A stretch of DNA of 51,982 bases from an uncultured Clostridia bacterium (GTDB lineage Bacteria > Bacillota > Clostridia > Christensenellales > CALVMC01): contig CALVMC010000009.1 of NCBI GenBank assembly GCA_944342015.1, positions 1-51,982 on the forward strand, written 5' to 3'. The notes beneath the pieces are model-generated. The model had not been told where the DNA came from, did not search any database, and saw only the letters and a list, made by a program, of their open reading frames with translations. Shown here in pieces: positions 43,725-51,884 of the stretch. The translations under genes were made by a program, and so were the position numbers. Numbering within the stretch: position 1 is the first letter of the stretch; each line of letters opens with the position of its first letter.

Positions 43725-45668
43725 TTAGTCTTCGGCAACGAAGGGTTCGGATAAGGTATTTTTTTCGTCTTTAATGTCTAATGAAAAATCATGGTTGATT
43801 TCGGATTTTAAATTATTATCTACAAAACTTTTAACTTTTATTTCACTGCTGCTACTGAAATGGTTTTCCATAGCCTTCTCGCATCTTGCTTTAAGGTCGA
43901 ATTCCATATCTTTTCTTAAAAGCCTGTAATCGGCATAAACCGGCTTTCCTATTAAAACTGTTGCGCAAGGTTTCTTTTTGTAAATTTTGAAAAATCCCTT
44001 CGGTTCCCTCCATTTGATACCTATCGGAATAACGGGAACCTGAGCGTCGCAAGCGATTTTAAAAGCACCTTTATAAAACTCTCTTATTCCCTCGTAATAA
44101 TTTATGAGATGACCTTCGGGATAAATCTGGACAAATCTTCCGAGTTTGAGTTGCTTTACGACTTCGTCGTGCATAATTTTAATTTCGTTCAGCCTTTTCG
44201 ATACAGGCACGCCGCCGAGCATTTTAATGAGTGTTCCCGCAACGGGCATATTGAAATTGCTTTCAAGGCTTGTGAATATAACTTTTTTCGGAAATACTCC
44301 GAGCGCCACCATAGCGCAATCGACATAATGGACATGGTTGCTTATGGTAACGGCGCCCGACTTGCTTTTTCTGAGTTCTTTAAGATTATTTTTTCCTTTG
44401 ACTTTTATTCCGTACATAAAGAAAAGATATACCGACAGAATAGGTACCGCTACGACATAATAGAACAGAAAGGCAAAAAATCTGAAAATTTTACCTTTCG
44501 GCATTATTTTTTTTCTTAACTTTCTGGTCTTTTTATCGTTTTTCGAAGAAGCTCTGAAATCGAGAATCGCCTCGTTAAACATTTCTTCGGCTTTGGATAT
44601 CGAATAATCTATATCGTAGGTTTTTCCGCTTTCAATATATTTTTGAGACATAAAAAGTCTTTCGTCTTTATGCTCTATCCAATAATCGATTTTTGACGCA
44701 AGGTCTTTCGGATCGCCCGCTTTGAAAAGAGATCTTTTATCTAAGGCAAACTGAGAAGTTGCCGATTTTTTGGAATCGGCGATTACGGGAACCAGTCCGC
44801 AGGCAAATGCCTCTATACAAGCGATGGCTTCGATCTCGACATCTGCCGCATGAACATACAAATCGCTGTTATGAATGACATCTTGAAGTTCAGACTGCTC
44901 TAAAAAGCCGAAATTAACTTTGTTCGGCAGATTTTGAGCAAGTTTTTCCAATTTCTTTTGCAAGGGTCCCTGTCCTGCAAGGGTAAGTTTTATTTTATCT
45001 TTATACTTCGAAAGGGAGACTGCTTTTATAAGCACATCCTGTCTTTTTTCTGTTGCATATCTTCCTACCATAAGGATATTGAAAAATCCGTCTTCTTTTC
45101 TCGGCTCGTCGGCAGGTTTAAAAGAATTGTCCACTCCGTTTGAAATAATATGAAGTTTTGCCTTGTATTTATGTTTTTTCAATTCGCCTGCAATGAAGCC
45201 TGACGGACAATGAATATGGTCGAATTTTCTGTAAAAGCGTCTTCTGAAAGCGGAATAAAGGAAATTAGAACCGAGTTTGGACCATTTAAGCCCCATATTG
45301 TAAAGTATATTTTCCGGTTGCAAATGGAAAGCCGCAGTAGACGGAATACCCATTTTGTCGGCAAGTTTTTTACCTACTTTTTCAAGTTTGAAAGGCAAAA
45401 AAAAGTGCACTAAATCGGCACCCGAAAAGGCGTTCATCAGAATATGCAAATCTGCTTTTGAAAACCTGATTTTCTGTTTTCTCGAAACTTCGGTTACGAT
45501 AGGAATATAGCGCTCGGGCATATTGTAACAATCTTCGCCTTCTGCGCCTGTCCCTACTACTTTAACTCTATGACCGTGTTTTCTGAGATTTTCCACAAAC
45601 CTGCAAGCGGTCATAACCGTACCGTTGGTTTTAAGGTCAAATGTATCGATAACGAAAACAATATTCAT
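43725..45668 (-). CDS. Fusion of GT4 glycosyltransferase and PlsC-type acyltransferase
   Basis: 647 residues. Residues 1 to about 385 are a GT4 glycosyltransferase of the type adding sugars to diacylglycerol: VIDTFDLKTNGTVMTACRF, HFFLPF, ISNGVDNSF, MVGRYATEKRQDVLI and a C-terminal acceptor site reading IEAIACIEAFACG. After a basic linker and a membrane helix (about 400-425), residues 440-610 are a PlsC-like acyltransferase: NHVHYVD with the H-x4-D pair (about 444) and YPEGH (about 517; usual form EGTR). It likely acts at the inner face of the membrane in glycolipid or phosphatidic acid synthesis. No Shine-Dalgarno; TTGACA-N17-TAAATT ends 6 nt before ATG 45668, so the mRNA is likely leaderless. 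Confidence 0.88.
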   Translation of the reverse strand: MNIVFVIDTFDLKTNGTVMTACRFVENLRKHGHRVKVVGTGAEGEDCYNMPERYIPIVTEVSRKQKIRFSKADLHILMNAFSGADLVHFFLPFKLEKVGKKLADKMGIPSTAAFHLQPENILYNMGLKWSKLGSNFLYSAFRRRFYRKFDHIHCPSGFIAGELKKHKYKAKLHIISNGVDNSFKPADEPRKEDGFFNILMVGRYATEKRQDVLIKAVSLSKYKDKIKLTLAGQGPLQKKLEKLAQNLPNKVNFGFLEQSELQDVIHNSDLYVHAADVEIEAIACIEAFACGLVPVIADSKKSATSQFALDKRSLFKAGDPKDLASKIDYWIEHKDERLFMSQKYIESGKTYDIDYSISKAEEMFNEAILDFRASSKNDKKTRKLRKKIMPKGKIFRFFAFLFYYVVAVPILSVYLFFMYGIKVKGKNNLKELRKSKSGAVTISNHVHYVDCAMVALGVFPKKVIFTSLESNFNMPVAGTLIKMLGGVPVSKRLNEIKIMHDEVVKQLKLGRFVQIYPEGHLINYYEGIREFYKGAFKIACDAQVPVIPIGIKWREPKGFFKIYKKKPCATVLIGKPVYADYRLLRKDMEFDLKARCEKAMENHFSSSSEIKVKSFVDNNLKSEINHDFSLDIKDEKNTLSEPFVAED

Positions 45669-45674
45669 AATTAA

Positions 45675-45703
45675 AATTTACTAAATAAAATATATTTTGT
45701 CAA
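45675..45703 (-). promoter_or_regulatory. Leaderless-type promoter of the GT4-PlsC gene
   Basis: - strand TTGACA (45698-45703), 17 nt, TAAATT (45675-45680), then 6 nt to the ATG. Confidence 0.75.
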
Positions 45704-45745
45704 TCATAGTAATTGCAGGCTTACCGAAAGATTTCATTTGAGATA

Positions 45746-46507
45746 TTAAAATTTAAGATATCCCCCTGCAATAAGTTGCCACAAATATGTAATTTCCGCT
45801 ATTTTGTTGTTTGAGCAGTAAATCGTAAGTTTAGTATCATAAAGACTTCTTTTCGGCAAGTTGCAACCGCTTGTCCCGTAAAGACATTTTTCCATATTAT
45901 TTACAAGCCCGTCGGTTCCGTCGTAAATCCTCCCTTTGAATTTTTCGGAAAGATACTTTTCGGCGAAAATATAATGAGTACATCCTAAAACTATTGCGTC
46001 GCAATCTTTTGCAAAATCCGCCATTGTGTGAATATAATCGCCTAAAACATTTAAATTAAATATATTTTTTTCGATAAGATAAGCAAGATCGCCTGTTTGT
46101 CCGAATAATATTTCAGCCTTGATATTTTTAATAATTCTTGCAAGATTTTTGCAGTTTTTTGTTCTTTCGGTAGCAAATAAAGCAATTTTTTTTGCGCCTT
46201 CGTCCGCCGCCTGTTTTACCGAAGGCTCGATTCCGAAAACCCTTAAAAAAGAAAATTTTTCGCGAAGATAATTAACTCCCGTACCCGTAGCGGTATTACA
46301 AGCAACAACAATTATTTCCGCACCTGCCGATTGCAAAAAAGAAGCTACTGCACTAAGCCTTGAAATAATCAGTTCTTCGCTTTTGTTCCCGTAAGGGCAA
46401 TATGCGTTATCGGCATAATAAATATATTCGAGTTCAGGCATCCTCTCGGCAATTTTTTTAAGTACGGCAAATCCTCCTACTCCGCTATCGATAACTCCTA
46501 TTTTCAT
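45746..46507 (-). CDS. murI: Glutamate racemase
   Basis: 253 residues, normal length. It makes D-glutamate for peptidoglycan. DSGVGG with Asp7, catalytic Cys70 in VACNTATG and catalytic Cys176 in GCTHYI are present, and YADNAYCPYG matches the family. AAAGGAG precedes the ATG. It lies 57 nt after gpr, same direction. Confidence 0.95.
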   Translation of the reverse strand: MKIGVIDSGVGGFAVLKKIAERMPELEYIYYADNAYCPYGNKSEELIISRLSAVASFLQSAGAEIIVVACNTATGTGVNYLREKFSFLRVFGIEPSVKQAADEGAKKIALFATERTKNCKNLARIIKNIKAEILFGQTGDLAYLIEKNIFNLNVLGDYIHTMADFAKDCDAIVLGCTHYIFAEKYLSEKFKGRIYDGTDGLVNNMEKCLYGTSGCNLPKRSLYDTKLTIYCSNNKIAEITYLWQLIAGGYLKF

Positions 46508-46564
46508 AATAAGACTCCTTTAAAATATCCCACATAAAAGCATATTTTAAATAAGTCGTTTTTA

Positions 46565-47401
46565 TTACCTGAAAGTATAATTTTCAGCAGCGTTATTTAT
46601 TGCGCCGCTTATTATCTGTGAAGAGTAATCGATAAGAGTCTCTATATTTTTGGGAGTAACGCAAAGGGTTTCGAGTTCCCGTCTTTCGCTGTCGGAAATA
46701 TCGGCGCCCGACACAAAATGTCTTACGATGTTGTAGACTGTAACCACAAGGGGCACGCCTACCGCAATCACAGGTATTCCCAAGCCTTCCTTATCAAACA
46801 TATTCGTTCCCCGTCCTACTCCGCTTCCCGGTCTTATTCCTGCGTCGGTAAGCTGAAATACCTTTCCTACCTTTTTGAAACTCGAAGCGGCAAGCGAATC
46901 AACCGCAATAACGACAGAAGGCTTTATCCTGTCTATGACGCTTTTCGTAATTTCAAAAGAATCGATTCCCGTATTTGCAGAAACATTGGGAGCAAGCGCA
47001 ATGAGTCTTATCCCCGATTTGAAAACATATATGCTTTTATCTTTGCTCACCTTGATTTTTTCAGCCGTTTTTATACCGAGACTGTCAGCTGCAAAGTTAT
47101 CGTTTCCGAGTCCCGTGACAAGCACCGTTCCCTTTTCCTTGAACCCGTTATTACGAAGAAATTCGATAATACTTTCCGAAATAACTTTTACAAGATATTC
47201 TCTGTTTTCAAAATCTTCCTCGCCTATTAGAAAACTTACATAACTTCCCATTTTTTTTCCGATTTTTTTACTCTGTTTTTCATCAGTCACATTCACGGAA
47301 CTTTTCTTGATACCGTGCTTTAAAGATTTTTCATATACATCGAGTCCCTGACTATTTAAAAACAATTTTGAACTTTCCGTTATAATATCACTGTTAATCA
47401 T
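46565..47401 (-). CDS. gpr: Spore germination protease GPR
   Basis: 278 residues of family A25. It cuts small acid-soluble spore proteins when spores germinate. Seen: VTGLGNDNFAADSLG, ALAPNVSANTGID, IAVDSLAASS and LTDAGIRPGSGVGRG, the central GPR blocks with their Asp residues. No Shine-Dalgarno: a CATAATA motif, which fits the -10 consensus of forespore sigma G (CATNHTA), lies 5 nt before the ATG, though no good -35 partner is seen. Shows the organism forms spores. Confidence 0.92.
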   Translation of the reverse strand: MINSDIITESSKLFLNSQGLDVYEKSLKHGIKKSSVNVTDEKQSKKIGKKMGSYVSFLIGEEDFENREYLVKVISESIIEFLRNNGFKEKGTVLVTGLGNDNFAADSLGIKTAEKIKVSKDKSIYVFKSGIRLIALAPNVSANTGIDSFEITKSVIDRIKPSVVIAVDSLAASSFKKVGKVFQLTDAGIRPGSGVGRGTNMFDKEGLGIPVIAVGVPLVVTVYNIVRHFVSGADISDSERRELETLCVTPKNIETLIDYSSQIISGAINNAAENYTFR

Positions 47402-47454
47402 AAAAATATTATGCGTAATTCGAACTAAATAATTAAAAAAGTTATCGATTATGT

Positions 47455-47483
47455 TTGCAAAAGCTGAAAATATATGATAAAAT
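47455..47483 (+). promoter_or_regulatory. rpsT promoter
   Basis: TTGCAA (47455-47460), 17 nt, TAAAAT (47478-47483), divergent from gpr. Confidence 0.75.
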
Positions 47484-47522
47484 TTATAAGCATTAAATTA
47501 AAAGATTAAGGAGAACTTCAAA

Positions 47523-47804
47523 GTGCCTAACATTAAATCGCAGAAAAAACGCGTTTTAACAAATGAAAAACAAAATGTTATCAATACCGCAAAGCGTTCA
47601 AAAGTAAGAAACGCTATAAAAAAATACAGAGCGGCAATAGCAGCTGCCGATATTGAAACTGCCGAAAAACTTTTGCCTGAAACAATAAGCGTTATCGATT
47701 GCGCAGCAAAAGACGGCGTTTATCATAAACAAAACGCATCGAGAAAAATTTCAAGACTTTCCAAAGCTTTGGATAAACTTAAAGCAGAACAGAAAAAGAA
47801 GTAG
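47523..47804 (+). CDS. rpsT: 30S ribosomal protein S20
   Basis: 93 residues, basic. The S20 start PNIKSQKKRVLTNEK and VDCAAKDGVYHKQNASRKISRL are diagnostic. The start codon is GTG 47523, with AAGGAG 9 nt upstream. It binds 16S rRNA early in 30S assembly. Placement next to gpr is the common Firmicutes order. Own promoter and terminator. Confidence 0.97.
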   Translation: MPNIKSQKKRVLTNEKQNVINTAKRSKVRNAIKKYRAAIAAADIETAEKLLPETISVIDCAAKDGVYHKQNASRKISRLSKALDKLKAEQKKK

Positions 47805-47824
47805 TTAACACATTCGTTATTTTA

Positions 47825-47855
47825 TAAGCTCTCTCTTTAAGAGGGGGCTTATTTT
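47825..47855 (+). terminator. Terminator of rpsT
   Basis: 11-bp stem AAGCTCTCTCT/AGAGGGGGCTT (two G-T pairs), TTA loop, T-rich tail. Confidence 0.82.
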
Positions 47856-47872
47856 CGTTTTTATTCTTTGAA

Positions 47873-49021
47873 TTAATTGATCAGATTTATATCGACTTCT
47901 ACATTGAAATCAAACTGGGATAATAAATTCAAGGTTTTGGTATCTCCTAACTCTTTATAATATTTACGATAATATATCCCGTTAAAACCGAAAATATCGA
48001 TATCTTCTTCTTTACAGGTAAGATAACAGCTTAATACAGACTCCGAAAAAATTCCTTTAAGGCGGTCGGTCTCCGACTGAGTCAGTATTTTGGCTCCGTC
48101 TGTTTTTCCCTCGGAATTATATACACTCACATCGGCTGCGATTTTTACCGTCGCCTTAAAACCTTCTTTATCGACTTCTCTTTCTGATTTCAGATTGAGA
48201 ATTTTAATCACATAATTTTCACCCATATCGCTTGTCAGCAAAATATTGCCGCTGTTTATCTTTTTATAAACATAAGAAAATCCTAAACTCTCTTTTTCGG
48301 AAAGCACTATTTTAAATCCTTCTTTATCGAAAACGGCAGTATTATTAAGAGTAAAAGTGTAATATGTCACTTCGCCCGCTGCGGAAGTTTCATCCTGAAA
48401 ATTGTCTTTTTCATATTCTTCGATAACAACATAAGGAAGATAATTAGCGGACATTATGTCCTTTTCAAGCTGGAAAAATTTATTGATATCGATAGATGCA
48501 ACACCGTGCGTTTCTTTAAGATTTGCAAGAAGATTTCTGAGCTGATATGAAACTACCTCGCTGTAAGGAATATTGAGTTTCATAAAATCCCCCGCTTTTC
48601 CTTGCGTGACAACCATTTTAGCGGTATCGGGAAATTTTTCGTTCAACATAAAATATTTCAGTATTTCGAAATTTCCTTCTCTTGCATAGTCTTCCCCCAG
48701 TACCACAATGGAACAATGGGCAAGCGACAGCCTTAATCCTAACATATTCTGAAATTTAGTATGAAATTCCCCTACCGACATCGCTGTCTGCTGAGCTACG
48801 GCATATCCGCTCTGACTTGTCTGATTGGAGGCGTTTGACTTGGGAAGAATGTATTGAACGGAAAGCTCGAACTGCCCGTCTTCGACGATATCTATTCCCA
48901 TTCCTATAACTATCGCTCTGTTTACAAGATTTATATTAGGCAGTGAAAAATCGGCGACTATTACCAGAATCAGAACTATTATAGCTATAACGAATTTATT
49001 TTTAAGAAATTTCGAGTTCAT
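47873..49021 (-). CDS. Ger(x)C-family germination protein without a lipobox
   Basis: 382 residues. The GerC family is marked by RAIVIGMGIDI, the ELSVQYILP strand, and C-terminal SETDRLKG. GerC proteins are normally lipoproteins with Cys at about residue 20 followed by WD. Here the N-terminus is an uncleaved-looking helix (10-26) followed by FSLPNINLVNRAI, with no Cys, so it is anchored by a helix instead. Third gene of the receptor operon; overlaps gerB by 20 nt, AAGG precedes the ATG. Confidence 0.88.
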   Translation of the reverse strand: MNSKFLKNKFVIAIIVLILVIVADFSLPNINLVNRAIVIGMGIDIVEDGQFELSVQYILPKSNASNQTSQSGYAVAQQTAMSVGEFHTKFQNMLGLRLSLAHCSIVVLGEDYAREGNFEILKYFMLNEKFPDTAKMVVTQGKAGDFMKLNIPYSEVVSYQLRNLLANLKETHGVASIDINKFFQLEKDIMSANYLPYVVIEEYEKDNFQDETSAAGEVTYYTFTLNNTAVFDKEGFKIVLSEKESLGFSYVYKKINSGNILLTSDMGENYVIKILNLKSEREVDKEGFKATVKIAADVSVYNSEGKTDGAKILTQSETDRLKGIFSESVLSCYLTCKEEDIDIFGFNGIYYRKYYKELGDTKTLNLLSQFDFNVEVDINLIN

Positions 49022-50111
49022 TTTTCATCACCTTATTGTTCGGATTTTTTCTTTTTAGTAAAATATTTCTTATAAACACATACAAAGCCACAATTATCGG
49101 CAATGAATAAGAAACGGCCATAGAATAATATTTTATATTTCCCGTAACAAAAGAATAGGTTTTCGACATATCCGTAAGCAAAAAGTAAATAATAAGAAAA
49201 ACCGCTACCACAACAAAAATTTTACCTGCATAAGAATGTTTGTCGAGTTTAAAAGTCTCATTAATACAAACTCCGCCGAAAAATATGAAAAGTGAGAGCC
49301 CTATCCCCGTTGCAATAAGCCAGGAAATAATTGTCGGCCATTGGAAGTTCCCCAAATCTTCCGAAAGTGTATTAAGCGAAGCGAATTTACTGAAAACATA
49401 AGGTATTTCATCGGTCATATTTCCGTATACTCCGTAGAAAACGAGAAAAAATGTAACCGTTACGCCAAAAGAAATTAACATGGAGATCGGTAAATAAAAA
49501 TTCTTCCCTTTTTCCTCCCTGAAATCAATAAATAAAAACATTATAAGATTGCCAAACCATACGATGTTCGAAATTCCCGCATCAAAAATCGGTTTCGCTC
49601 CGTCAGGGCAAAACGGTAAAATATTTGTCATATCTATCTGAATGTCGGCAAATACAATATCGAAAATCAATGTAAAAAGAAATATCCAGACAAATATATT
49701 TGAAAGTCTCGCAATAGTTCTTAGTCCTTTAAATGCCACATACGAAAGAATAAGCAAACCTATAAGGGTTATAAGTCGCCACTGCCCTATATCAAAAAGA
49801 AAAAGGGAAATATAACTTAAAGATTCCGATAAATAAACTATTAATTTAAGGAAAATAAAAGAAAACAGAATAATACAAATAATAGATAGCGCCCAATGAG
49901 GCAATCCTATATTTCTAAGGCCGCCGTTAATCATTACATAGTAAACAAAACCGAATATAATAAAATCGAAAAGCATAAATACCGCAACGGTAATATATCC
50001 CTGATTTTCGGCAACGGAAGAAATGTAAGACGGAAGCATAGCATACTTAAAGCAAGTCGTAAGTATGAAAAACAGTATAGCAAGCTGGCTTTTTTTAATT
50101 TTATAATCCAT
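49002..50111 (-). CDS. GerB-type spore germination permease
   Basis: 369 residues, about 10 membrane helices, of the endospore germination permease family (amino acid/polyamine/organocation superfamily). It starts KIKKSQLAILFFIL, the usual N-terminal block, with a PSYISSVAENQGYI segment. It forms the germinant-binding part of a GerA-type receptor in the spore inner membrane with the GerA and GerC proteins. AAGAG lies 10 nt before the ATG; 20 nt after gerA. Confidence 0.9.
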   Translation of the reverse strand: MDYKIKKSQLAILFFILTTCFKYAMLPSYISSVAENQGYITVAVFMLFDFIIFGFVYYVMINGGLRNIGLPHWALSIICIILFSFIFLKLIVYLSESLSYISLFLFDIGQWRLITLIGLLILSYVAFKGLRTIARLSNIFVWIFLFTLIFDIVFADIQIDMTNILPFCPDGAKPIFDAGISNIVWFGNLIMFLFIDFREEKGKNFYLPISMLISFGVTVTFFLVFYGVYGNMTDEIPYVFSKFASLNTLSEDLGNFQWPTIISWLIATGIGLSLFIFFGGVCINETFKLDKHSYAGKIFVVVAVFLIIYFLLTDMSKTYSFVTGNIKYYSMAVSYSLPIIVALYVFIRNILLKRKNPNNKVMKNELEIS

Positions 50112-50131
50112 AATATAAATCTCTTTAAATA

Positions 50132-51562
50132 TTATTTCATTCTTTTTCTGTTTTTGTTAGGCAAGGAAAACGGCCTTTTCTTCATATTATGAAGAGGCGA
50201 TTTGAAAATTCCGTCTTTAAGATCAGGTATTATTAGCGGTGCAAAAGGTGCAAGATAAGGAGTTCCATAATTATTGATAGAACAAAGATAAGCGGATATA
50301 TATATAATGCACATAACTACACCGAATAAACCAAATACCCCGCCTAATCCCACGAATAAAAGTCTCAATGTGCTTCCCTCCGACGCAAGATCTGGAACAC
50401 AATACAACCCGATTGTCGAAAGCGCACAGATCAGTACCGACGGCGAGCTTATAAGCCCCGCTTTTACAGCCGTATCTCCTAAAACTATTGCGCCCACTAT
50501 TGATAACGCAACCCCGATATACCTTGGCATTCTTACGCTTGCCTCGTTAAGTATTTCAAAAATTATCAGTATGCAAATCATTTCAAGCGTCGGACTTAAA
50601 GGAATTCCGCTAATAGCATTAAGTACCGAAAGTAAGAATTTCAAAGGAATCATCTGATACTGAAATTCCTGAAAAGCAACATATATTGCCGGAAGAAATA
50701 TCGCAAGCATCTGCCCCAAAATTCTTATAATACGCAAAACCGACGCTCTAACCGAATGAGTATAATAATCCTGTGAATCTTGAATGGCTTCAAAAAATAC
50801 ATAAGGAAGAGTCAGAATAATCGGAGATCCGTCTACAACAACGGCAACTCTTCCTTCCAAAAGTTTAGCCGCAACGATATCGGGCTTTTCACAAGATCCT
50901 ATCTGACTGAATAGAGAATATTTATTCTCTTCGAGAAATCTTGCTATATAAGACGAATCTACTATACCGTCAATATCAATTTCGCTTATTCGCTTCTTAA
51001 TTTTTTCGACTATTTTTTTATCTGCAAGATTGTTTATATACACTACCGCAACATTTGTTTTGCTATACCTGCCTACTACCTGATTTTTAACAACTAGATT
51101 ACTGCTTTTTAATTTCCTTCTTATAAGCGTTATGTTGGTTTTAAAATCTTCGATAAAGCCCTCTCTCGGGCCCTTAACGACGCTTGATGTAGGCGGCTCG
51201 GCTATCGACCTTGTTATATATTTTCTCAATGGCAATACATAATAGTCTTCGCATTCCTCAAATAGCATAACAACATCGCCGGATGCTGCGCTGTCTATGG
51301 CTTTGTTTCTGTCATTTATTACTTGTATTGAACCTGAATTGCATAATATATCGTTAAGTCTGTCTATTACAGGACCGGAAAATTCTCCTTCGTAATTTTT
51401 TAAAGGTTTGATTACATTATGCTCAAACAGTTCTTTATCAACAAGTCCGTCAACAGTAAAAAACTTGAAAGCTTTATTACCTGCGCTGAAATCGAGAGCG
51501 ATTAAATCATCACTCCCGCAAAAAGCTTTTTTTATTTCATCAGACTCTTTTTGAAAATCCAT
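50132..51562 (-). CDS. GerA-type spore germination receptor subunit
   Basis: 476 residues: a soluble N-terminal domain (1-250) with VVKGPREGFIEDFKTNITLI and EGRVAVVVDGSPIILTLPY, the strongest GerA-family blocks, then about 5 membrane helices (from 275) with APFAPLIIPDLKD near the end. It senses small nutrients in the spore inner membrane. First gene of the gerA-gerB-gerC operon. AAGG lies about 11 nt before the ATG; a sigma-G-like promoter and a dyad precede it. Confidence 0.93.
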   Translation of the reverse strand: MDFQKESDEIKKAFCGSDDLIALDFSAGNKAFKFFTVDGLVDKELFEHNVIKPLKNYEGEFSGPVIDRLNDILCNSGSIQVINDRNKAIDSAASGDVVMLFEECEDYYVLPLRKYITRSIAEPPTSSVVKGPREGFIEDFKTNITLIRRKLKSSNLVVKNQVVGRYSKTNVAVVYINNLADKKIVEKIKKRISEIDIDGIVDSSYIARFLEENKYSLFSQIGSCEKPDIVAAKLLEGRVAVVVDGSPIILTLPYVFFEAIQDSQDYYTHSVRASVLRIIRILGQMLAIFLPAIYVAFQEFQYQMIPLKFLLSVLNAISGIPLSPTLEMICILIIFEILNEASVRMPRYIGVALSIVGAIVLGDTAVKAGLISSPSVLICALSTIGLYCVPDLASEGSTLRLLFVGLGGVFGLFGVVMCIIYISAYLCSINNYGTPYLAPFAPLIIPDLKDGIFKSPLHNMKKRPFSLPNKNRKRMK

Positions 51563-51572
51563 TTTATACTAC

Positions 51573-51615
51573 CTTCAATAACTAAAATTATTAATCTATT
51601 GAAGTAAGTTTATAC
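51573..51615 (-). promoter_or_regulatory. Possible sigma-G-type promoter and dyad before gerA
   Basis: - strand GTATA (51611-51615), 18 nt, AATAATT (51586-51592), 5 of 7 to the sigma G -10 CATNHTA. A perfect 8-bp inverted repeat, CTTCAATA (51573-51580) and TATTGAAG (51597-51604), surrounds the -10, as an operator would. Confidence 0.35.
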
Positions 51616-51761
51616 ATCAAGTTTTGATTTTGATTTTCTTATATTTTCAAATATTGTGAAGTTTGACAAAAACATTTTATTAAAGTAAAATTATATTCTG
51701 AAAGTAAAACTTAATAATATTATTTGTTATTGCTTATTAATAAATAAAAATTATTATATTT

Positions 51762-51851
51762 GTAGTTAAAGGATTTCACTTTTCCAAAGTCAAGCGATGG
51801 CGTTCGGACTCCGTCCTCGGCTAAACAAAGTTCTATCCATTTAACTACCCA
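51762..51851 (+). repeat. Structured tRNA-like repeat, copy 1 (degenerate 5' arm)
   Basis: 77 bp (51775-51851) are identical to 51906-51982, period 131 bp. The 5' arm GTAGTTAAAGGAT (51762-51774) pairs with TATCCATTTAACTAC (51834-51848) with one bulge. About 8 bp present in copy 2 are missing after the 5' arm, which destroys the outer part of inner hairpin 1. Confidence 0.9.
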
Positions 51852-51884
51852 CAAGTCTTACACAATTAAATATTTCGTGCTTCC

